DNA of 64,000 nucleotides, from contig CM114272.1 in NCBI GenBank assembly GCA_050084515.1, positions 59,520,001 to 59,584,000 on the forward strand, in the 5' to 3' direction. This DNA is from Blasia pusilla (Eukaryota > Marchantiophyta > Marchantiopsida > Blasiales). The position numbers and the translations under genes were made by a program. This document shows positions 55,540 through 64,000 of the stretch, one piece after another (the stretch's first letter is position 1; every line of letters starts with the position of its first letter). The notes below the pieces were generated by a model. It worked only from the letters and a program-made list of their open reading frames with translations, had not been told where the DNA came from and made no database searches.

Positions 55540-55752
55540 ATGACCTATGCATGGAAAACCTTGGAATTCGAGGAGCAGGATCGAGATGCACCACCATCCA
55601 ATTCCCTCCATAGGCAGAGCATGGTCTCGCAGGGCATCGTCACAAAGTGTGGATCGAGCTGCACTTTGAATCATGATGTATGCACATCTGCCAATGCGCC
55701 GAAAATTTTCGCCAACAAGATCTTGGAGATTATTGAGGATGGAGGTCGATAA
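55540..55752 (+). CDS. Low-confidence frame downstream of A4
   Basis: A 70-codon frame contains Y-A-W-K-T-L-E-F-E-E-Q-D-R-D-A, then S-M-V-S-Q-G-I-V-T-K-C-G and a final I-L-E-I-I-E-D-G-G-R. It resembles the frame behind A3 over its full length with mostly conservative differences, which is more than expected for untranslated sequence. No separate promoter or splice signal is evident. Confidence 0.28.
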   Translation: MTYAWKTLEFEEQDRDAPPSNSLHRQSMVSQGIVTKCGSSCTLNHDVCTSANAPKIFANKILEIIEDGGR

Positions 55753-58680
55753 GCGGCACACGAAGAAGAAGTCTCCAGGAATGGAAAAGAATATAAGACG
55801 CAAATCCAAATCGATTTCAATGGTTTCCTGGATAGTAATGGCTGGAGCCAATGGATCAAACTTGATTACCTGACCGCGTGTGTTACCGCCTCGAGAGGAC
55901 TACATTCTTACACCTTATCGAATCGTCTTCTAGAGACTTCGGACCAAAGCAGTCACGGAAAGGTGCTCTATCGCGTTTCATGGAGATAATCCAAAGGAGT
56001 CACGGGAAGGTGCTCCATGGCGTTTTAAGGAGATAATCCAGTGAAAGTAGTATGCCTGTCCTATTCCCAGTCATCTACAGTCACAATTTTGATCACCCTT
56101 TACAGACCCGGTCAGTTGAGAGGAGATTCCTGATCCCTAAATGCCCAACCGAGCTGCGATGTTGATCGATCATACATCTGTAACGGCACTAGCTCCTGGG
56201 AGCATGACCAGAGACATGAGGCTTTCTCATGAGACGGCCTGGACATAGAAAAGTGCACCAAGTCGGAGATGCTGAAGAAACGTTGACACGACCTCAACTT
56301 AGAATGGCAGCCTGAATGCATTGCATGTGGATCCGATCTATTTTATTGAGAAACTGACTCGAATTGAGTGAATAAAACGAATAGAAAGATTTCATGTAAA
56401 TACACGTCTCCATAAAAATTCACTTACTGATTTTGTCTAGTTCTCAAGATTGTTCGGATAACCGTCTTAAGTGCAACCAACAAGCTCTGGGGCGTGTCAA
56501 TCCAACAATGACAAAACACCGGAGAAATCGAGAAAATACTGTGAATATACACGAGAGCAATCACCTTCCAAAGAAGACAGTTCCGTTCCGAATTTGAACG
56601 ATTAATGGCGAACACTTTGGTCACAACACTTAGAGTATAAATGGCAGGATTCAAACAAAGTCACGTGTATGAGATTGTAAGCATACGCAGAAAATCACAT
56701 AGTGTCTCCTTTCTACTAGACTTCGAATGGAGTTGTTGAGTCATTACCCAACAGCCACAAAATCTTCACATTGTGTGAAGATGTATCGAGTTTTATTAGG
56801 ATTTTTCTAATGTCGATAAATCACTCCGTGTATACCAAGGAAATACTTCCAGCGTTTGCTCTGGAGGGGTTGTGTACGATTGACGTCGAGTTTAAATTAT
56901 CCTCGTCTCCAGATTCCCCCACTGTCAACTTTGGACATCGTACACACTGGCATTCTAACTTGCTAGAAATCGCGGTGAACACTCTCCTTACGACCCCAGC
57001 TACTTGAGCTGTGCTTACCGCTCAGTCAACCGCTAGGGCTTAGGCCTTCTGTACCCACACGCTGTTACTAGTCATTTTTCTCAGAAGCCTTGGCAGACGA
57101 CGAGCTTCGAAGGTGGAAAGGATTTTCGTATTGGAGGACGTCAGTGGTGCAAGAGCTTCAGGAGTCGGAAAATAGTTTCTTATCGGGCAACTTGGTGGAA
57201 GAGCTTAGCCGCCGGAAAGCAATTTATTGTCGAGCTCAGTGTGCAAAAGCTCGAGCACCCGGGGTCAATTTTCTTATCGGAGTCGTCGATGCAAGAGCGT
57301 AGACATCGGGAATGGATTCTTTTAATAGGAGTCATCATTGCAAGAGCGTCGGTGAAGGACTTTCTTATGGAGTCCTCGGTTCAAGAGTAAGCAGCCGAAA
57401 AGGATCTTCTTGTGAAAATCATCGCTGCAAGACCTTTATCCGCTAGAAAGGACCTTCTTATCGGACTCATTGGTGCAAGAGCTTAGCAACAGCGAACGAT
57501 TTTCTTATTGAGACATGGGTGGAAGAGCCCGAACTGTCAGGAAGGACTTTCTGATGGGTGCAAGAGCCCGAACGGTCGGGAACAACTTTCTTATCTTATC
57601 CAATAGCTCGAGGACGTGCGAAATTCGGAGAGTCCTACTCCAGCACCATGAAACTGTTTTTGAGAATCTTGTCCTCGTTTTATGCATATTCGCATAGACC
57701 AAATTGATATGCATGAACTATTAAAAATTGCAAGATGAAGACTAACGAAATGCATGAAACGACGTATTTCTGATTGACAAACAGGGAACGAGCGCCATAA
57801 AGTAGCACATAAATACTAACTAACCAGTGTTTGAAAGTGCGTTAATTATCATCATCTATGTGGTCTATGTTGCCTTCACGTTCTTGAAAATCATAGTTTG
57901 GTTTCAAATTTTCATTTTGTTCGTGGATTTTAGCAATCAAGACACAAAGAGGACATGATTACCTCATACCAACGTAGTCTACGCAAATTGAGCGTGAGGA
58001 AGATCATGAACTCTTGTGTAAGCCCTACGAAAGGAGAGATCGCGAATGAAGAACTCACTTCTGCAGTTCATGTGTACGCGGAGAGAAATGAAGAAATGGT
58101 GACATGGTTTCAAATCGCTACGGACAATGAGAGCGCACATACACTGCAGTGACTATGTGTAGACGGCCAACAAACACTCGAGGAGAGTGACGTCATAAAT
58201 AAATACTCTCTGCGGACAATAGAGCGCGAGTGCTGATTGGTCCGTGATACGTGTAAGGAGTCATTCCTAGTTCTCTTCGGACTCTTTGTTTCTCTTTCTC
58301 TGAGACCAAAAAGATATCGGGATATTCCAAAACGATATGGGGATATTGAGGTGGTTACCGAGATATTTCATATTTAAAAAAATAACTCTTACCGCCTCGT
58401 CACCTCAGCGGTTGAGAAGGTAAATGGTACAGCGATAGTCTCTGGTAATTTCTTTTCCTCGCCTTACTCGTGCTTACACATGGCAGTACTCCAAAAGTAG
58501 CTGAGCGATCGTATAAGTAACTAGTGCCCACGGTTTTAAATAAATTATCTGCCGCAATGATCATTATGATAATTATGATTAAATTTAAATTTAAATGACT
58601 TAATGGTTAATTTCATTTTAAATTAATTTTGAGTGACGAAACATGACCGATTTGACTGGATTAGTCTTGTCCATAAAGCT
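55753..58680 (+). other. Conserved A-B spacer of U4
   Basis: Contains two nearly identical direct copies of GGAGTCACGGGAAGGTGCTC-type sequence (55,946 and 55,994), the TGTGTGAAG block (56,772), CACTCCGTGTATA (56,822) and the minisatellite. The frame 56,771-57,007 contains M-S-I-N-H-S-V-Y-T-K, also present in U2 at 25,683-25,874, but it is not open in U1. Confidence 0.5.
57085..57610 (+). repeat. Minisatellite of about 48 bp in the U4 spacer
   Basis: This is the longest of the arrays. About ten cores of the GCAAGAGC/GGAAGAGC type lie at about 57,139, 57,194, 57,243, 57,292, 57,339, 57,382, 57,428, 57,474, 57,521 and 57,558, a spacing of 37-55 bp and mostly 46-49. Confidence 0.7.
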
Positions 58681-59195
58681 CCAGAACTGAGTACGGGGTA
58701 AAGTCAACGATCTGTGTTGGCCCGGGCTTCACTTTTCCCATGAAGCTAGAAAGTCCACGGTCGGGGAAGGAACTCGAAATTCCGCAGTAGACTCGAGCTC
58801 CACATAGGATTCAGCAGCCGCTTTGAATCACTGCGGCGAACGCAAGTTTTCTTTGCGCGTCGAAATGGTGATCCATGTACTCAATTTCCCGAGAGACGCA
58901 TCAGTCAGTGTTTGACTTCTTGTGCCCTTCACTGGTACTGGTACTTAAGGCAGCATCCTCTCGTGAAAACTACAAGTCTGCAACGCATTCCGAACTCCTC
59001 GCCTCCAGATATCCCAACTAACCACTCAAACCAGGAACCCACATCGTACTGGTGCAGTTTAGGAAGGGTATAATAACACCTATAAGGCTACTAGCTCGTA
59101 TTCCCCAGCTGTAGATCTCATCTGATCTATTCTATAGGTGCACGCCTTCAAATTTCTGCCTCTTTATTCTATCTACAACTTCAACTCGATAAGAA

Positions 59196-59820
59196 ATGGG
59201 CGACCACCAAGAAATGACTTAAGTTGTTGCTCCCACCAGCGCCAGCGATGTTTCCCAATGTGCACATGTGATTGAATCATTCAGTTTAGAACCTGCTTTA
59301 AGAACGTGACATCGATGCTCATGTGCACTCTTCCGCATGCAGCCTGAGTTAGTACTGATCTACCAATACATTTGTTTCAATTTTGTCATCTCAGGTTTTT
59401 GGCTACGATGATTGTCCTCCTTGGCTCACGGCCACGCAGGAAAGCGAGCTCCAAGTTGAAGAAGCCATGAAAGCGAGGCACTTTCATTCAATCACCTCGG
59501 GAGCTGAAAGTACTCTACGAACCTACCCGTCCTGGCAGACTCCGGTAAGAGAAGTTCCAGAGCTCGGTTGACATAGATTGACATTCACTTCACTTTTATG
59601 GGGACAAATGATCAGTAATATACATCTTACCGATCATTTCATTTTTCTCCCGTTGAACCTCATCGCAATTAAGCGCTGTTCTGGCAAGTAATATTGACTA
59701 ATCTGTGAGCTGGATATATTTGGCCGGTAATGATCCGAGAAATGTAATGCGCAGCAGATCGTGACGTCTAATGAGAACCTGCGTTGCACGAAACTGACAG
59801 CCCCCGTTCACTGTGGCTAA
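59196..59820 (+). pseudogene. B4: B-type gene with damaged first exon
   Basis: The ATG (59,196) and M-G-D-H are present, but about five bases are inserted before the end of exon 1. The splice donor GTAAGT of B1 and B3 reads TTAAGT, so the start codon runs into TAA within nine codons. Exon 2 (59,395-59,544) is open and keeps FGYDDCPPWLTATQESEL and its own GTAAGAG donor. Exon 3 (59,758-59,820) is open and ends V-H-C-G. The upstream inverted repeat of the B promoter is also half deleted (only CTTTGCGCG remains, near 58,851). It is probably a pseudogene that lost expression first. Confidence 0.6.
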
Positions 59821-60290
59821 TCGGCGTCAAGGCGATCACGTAGTGCACACATGCACGTTCCAATTTGAATGGAGAATATCAGTGAATGTCGAACCCTCCG
59901 GGCATGCCAGTCATGGACAACGCACTTCCGGAAAAGAATCCCGATTCCGGAATCGTAAGAAGGGCTTAAGAACCTCCACAAGCTTCCAGGGTGACTCGAT
60001 ATAGAGTTCAAACCGAAATGCATGCAATGGAGAAGAAAAGAAAATGAGAAGGAAATCTTAACGCCGTGCACGTGCACGAGCGCTTGATCGAGCTTTCCAC
60101 AAACGAGATCTTCCGGATATCACCGCGACGGCAAGACATCCACTACGGGAAGGAAGAAAGGAAGAGGGCAGAAAGGAAGGTTTACTCAAACCCCATCCCA
60201 TGGTCCCGTTGGAATTAGGGACTCTTGAGATGAGAATAATGAAGTCATTTGACTGAATTAAATTATAAATTCAGTTGCCCCCTTTATACT

Positions 60291-63200
60291 GTTTTCTCAT
60301 TTCGACATTAAGAAACAATCCATTAGCGTGAGTGAATATCTCCCGTTATTTCCACGGGGACCATTATTCCAAAATTTGTGGATGTGTCCCATTTGTGAGA
60401 TACATCCACAAATTTTCTCTCCTCCTAACATGTCCGTGCCAAATACAATCTTCTCCACTACTCGAGGCCCTTCATCAGGAAGCATAGTAAATTATATCTA
60501 TCATAGGGTGGAATAGTTATAGGGTTTAAAATATGAAAAATATATAATTTTTAGAGTAAATGGTAGCACTAGACATGTGGGGTTATTGAGGGGTGTTGAA
60601 GCCGTTACAAACTAAAAATATTCTTATATTTGGGATTTTAACTAATTAATATTTAGATTAGTTCAACTTCAGCACCCTTGAATATAAGTCTCTCCATTAG
60701 TCTAGTAGCAAACCTCAAAAGAAGACAAATAAAGGTAATAACTTTTCAAAAGAAGAATAGTAAGAAAATTGATAATGGAATCCGAAAAGAAGATGGCAAC
60801 TAGTCAACACCTACTCAATAAGTTATACCATTGATAGCATGAAACAAATCCAAATGACCCCACCACTTCCGCAAGACAAATCCATGCCAAAGCATGTAAA
60901 TGACCGAATTTTTTCATTGCAAAGAAGTAAATTCATCAGTCGCAGGTCTCACAGCATAATTAAACTCCTTAATTAAACCCCTTAATTCTTGCCACTACTT
61001 TGGCCGCCGAACCTTTGGTATACGGAGCTCAACACACCAAGTCAGAACGAGTGGTATCAGCAACCATCACATCACCTAGTGTCCAAAATCCACGTCGAGA
61101 CATAACCAAAGCAATTCTTCGATGAGAGGTTGCTTGTGTAATGGAAAGTGGGACATGGAAATGCTCTTGCCAACAATGTACCTTGCAATACAAGCCATCG
61201 ATGCTACCGCCTCTCTACTAATATCATGTGTGACCGTTTGTTCTCTACCATATGCGTATTGGAGAATAGGGATCCCCGCATACACAATTCGGCACACCTA
61301 ATAGAGAAGGATGGGGAAGTTCAAGTCATAACCACAAAGTTTTTTAGAATATAGATTAGGTAACCCTAAACCCTTAACACCTCATATGGAATTATGGAAT
61401 TGGTATGTGCATATCTAAACTATGGACTACATACATTGGAATTCACACTTTAATAATATCACTGGGTAAATCTATGCTTAAATTTGGTATAAGTTTAAGC
61501 ATAGATTGATTCATATAGATTGATTCATCATGATGGGTACAAGAATTGTCATGCTTACAAGAAAGGAATATTGCCCAAAATAGATGCGAAATAATAAATT
61601 TAAGCTCTTATAGATACAACAAGATTCATACCTCGTATCTCCCAAAATAGCCTACATGTGAGGTTTTCCGAGCCAACCTCACTTCCCACGATCAATATGA
61701 CCAATCTACAATCACCAAACAAATGCTTCTCTTCATCTTACACCCCTAATAGTGAGTAAGAGACATCCATCAACAAAGTACCAATATCCCTCCACTACCA
61801 TCATTGATAAAATATTTGAGAATCTTAATCTAAAATAAGATATTTAATATAATAATATTTTTTCATTTTCTAATATCTCTCCATATTTTTTCTTTTTGTA
61901 CTCAAAACCTTTATTGCATATGTTATTGCTTATTTAATATCAATCCCTCCAAATTCTACTCTTCTAGTAGACTTTCGCATAGTCCAAGTAGAGTCCCTAT
62001 GCTTACTTTTGCATATCTATCCTTATGATCTATTATCCTAACATAGGAAGAAGATTACACTAATCTAAAGGTGTTGCAACCCTCTCTCTATACAAGTTGT
62101 TTCTAGTGTGGTGTAGACATTCCTTTGTAGCGTGAGACAACACCACAATACTCTCCCATGCAAAGTTACACTCTATGAGATCATTCATGCATGAGAAAAA
62201 ACCTTCCTATGTCAAGTTGGAAGCTAGAGGTTGCATCTCTCATCATGCTCTACAAGTCATGATCAAGCATCTCATACCAAACTTGAACTATCAACATGAG
62301 CATCATGGCACAATTAAAATTGGTTATGAGTTTAACGCTCATGGCACCATGTGTACCTTATTGGCATATGCATCTTAGATCTACCAATTTCTTATTGCTT
62401 AGTTTGATAAGTGGCTAACAGGTAAAATGGTAAGGACCAATGACCAAAAGTTACAAGTGTCCAAAAATTGAACCACGAAAATATCATAGCATTGATAATC
62501 TTTGGATGACTAGCCAAAATTCATGGCCATGCATGACTAGTACTTACTCAAGCTCATGAAAACTTGCGATCAAATAAGTTTCAATGGAAGGTGGCCATGT
62601 GCAATGCGGTCCTCGAGTGGTGATGGAAAATTTGTGGGCTAATCATGAAGAAGCCTTGGGAATACAAACTCTTATAAATAGTGGAGAAGTAAAGGGAATC
62701 CGTATGCAAGGTTTGAGGCCCTTTAAATTTCACCACAAAGTTTTGTAGCTTTCATGCTACCACCTCAAGAAAACTTGTTGCATCAAATTTAATCTTATGG
62801 ATAAGATCTACTCTTTGGATAAGTTTTGAGGATAAGAATCTATACTATTAACAAAAGGCATCACTTTGGAAAGGGGTTCTCCCTTCCTGACACGTGTCCC
62901 TTTCAACAACAAAGCTTCAAAATAAATCATACCTCCCTCCTAAAATTCAACTCTAAGGCTTATAATAATCGAGCTTCCACCACCTCCATTCATTTTGCAA
63001 AAGGGCTTCTCCCCTTATGACACGTGTCCTCATGTAGGTTTTCTTAGAAAGTTTCAAAATTTTAGACTTCCATGTTTTTGCTTTGACCTTGCAAACCTTG
63101 ATTGTTTATTTTGAATAGATTCGTTCATGTGGTGGGTGTAAGGAAGATTTGTTCACACTTAAGCACAAAACGGTTTTTTTCAAAATTGGATCAATTTCTG

Positions 63201-64000
63201 ACAGAAATAGGATCTTGCAAGAATTTTAACCAATAACCCTCATATGCTTTTTGATTTCAACCGACCTTGGACGGCTTGGTAATTACTCTTAGATTCTTTG
63301 GACTATTCAAGTGGAAAAATGACGGCCCTGGTGGGTGCGGACTAAGTGCGGAGGAATTTCCTCGGGGTTGTGGGAAGAGCACCGATCCTCTTAAGGGGGA
63401 AATTGCTTATCCCCGTCGTCACTTTTTTTGAACGTCCGCACTTTGGTAATGGTAGAACAAAACCTAAGGAGAGGATTAGATTGTTGTGAGGTTCAACCAC
63501 ATGAGAGGTGGGTTTTTATCAAAGGACACAAACACATATACTTTCGAGGTGGAAAGTTTCGTTTAATGATTTTAAATGCTTGACATTTCTCTCCCACTCA
63601 AGTGCTAAATGCTAACCGAACTACATGTTCTGATCCGAACTTGAACTCAATTAGCTAGAGTAGATCACGTGCATTGTCTATCTCCTATCTAACTTTTGTC
63701 TGTTTCTTTCCATGTCCAATCTCAGGAATAGGACGTGATCAAAGAAGGAGCGTCCAAGGTTTACAAGGCATCGCGTGCTTGAAGGTAATATATGTTCACT
63801 CCCTGCACACATCAACACAGTCGGAAATATGAAGCATAGGAAGCAAATTGCGACAAGGTTCATTTTACAATCACTCTCCTAAAAAATGCTACACCATCAG
63901 AGTTTATGTGCCTCACCCAAGTGGAGGGTCAAACACCAACTCACTTGCACTCTATCCACAAAACGACAACAGTATGGGAAATTCGTGAAAGAAGATATCA
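60291..64000. other. AT-rich stretch after the array, no gene recognised
   Basis: Frames up to 73 codons occur but none is recognisable. Hairpins are visible at 60,371-60,416 (15-bp arms AAAATTTGTGGATGT and its complement) and 61,471-61,505 (12-bp arms TCTATGCTTAAA and its complement), followed by a direct repeat of ATAGATTGATTCAT at 61,501-61,529. A somewhat GC-richer patch with GTGCGGA / TCCGCAC lies at 63,330-63,450. Confidence 0.4.

Larger units (their letters stand above)
54340..60290 (+). repeat. Array unit U4 (genes A4 and B4)
   Basis: Fourth A-B block, with A4 intact and B4 broken. Homology with the other units starts at about 54,340 (GGAATATTCT and ACAAACAATGGAGAA motifs) and ends near 60,320 (AGAAACAATCCA). 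No further unit follows in the window. Confidence 0.85.

Noticed and set aside
60328-60516. Frames over the hairpin at 60.37-60.42 kb
   Set aside because: Both strands are open only because of the inverted repeat; no family is recognised.

Overview
The window looks like nuclear DNA of a streptophyte, most likely a land plant. It has short GT-AG introns, TATA-type promoters, AT-rich intergenic DNA and many decayed LTR retrotransposons. I cannot name the species. No tRNA, rRNA, CRISPR array or bacterial-type operon is visible.

Two stories account for most of it. The first is a tandem array, all on the + strand, of small three-exon genes of two alternating types. Type A starts MADYND and type B starts MGDHND or MGDHSD. 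Both continue into a shared exon-2 core (FGNDDCPPWLTASQESE or close variants) and a short third exon ending in H-R-G or H-C-G plus stop. Four A-B units are present: U1 about 7.99-14.15 kb (A1, B1), U2 about 23.5-29.14 kb (A2, B2), U3 about 42.17-49.8 kb (A3, B3) and U4 about 54.34-60.29 kb (A4, B4). The predicted proteins are 67-76 residues. B2 and B4 have lost the first splice donor and look like pseudogenes. Each unit also carries a long conserved spacer, and in U2-U4 this holds a 45-48 bp minisatellite. I do not recognise the protein family.

The second is a family of Ty3/gypsy-like elements that carry a C5-cytosine DNA methyltransferase (DNMT) inside pol, between protease and reverse transcriptase. 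The best copy, E3 (31,399-40,041, + strand), reads gag - protease - DNMT - reverse transcriptase - RNase H - DDE integrase - PHD-like finger. Its DNMT frame is uninterrupted and keeps the catalytic Pro-Cys, while the rest is broken by stops that are all TAG or TGA. E2 (about 14.81-22.21 kb, - strand) has the same order but is more decayed, and its DNMT cysteine is a glycine. E1 (about 1.2-5.22 kb, - strand) keeps the LTR, gag and protease. Related LTR-like remnants lie at 5.43-6.73 kb (-) and 50.94-51.57 kb (+). E3 has an odd terminal layout: repeat A at the 5' end, and B-A-B at the 3' end. It sits in a degenerate satellite of about 165-185 bp and is flanked by AAATT on both sides.

A non-LTR-retrotransposon-like fragment interrupts the spacer of U3 (about 44.44-46.16 kb). 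The remaining stretches (1-1.2, 6.7-7.9, 22.2-23.5, 29.1-31.0, 41.1-42.1, 49.8-50.9, 51.6-54.3 and 60.3-64 kb) are AT-rich. I see no supportable genes in them, only short palindromes and simple repeats.
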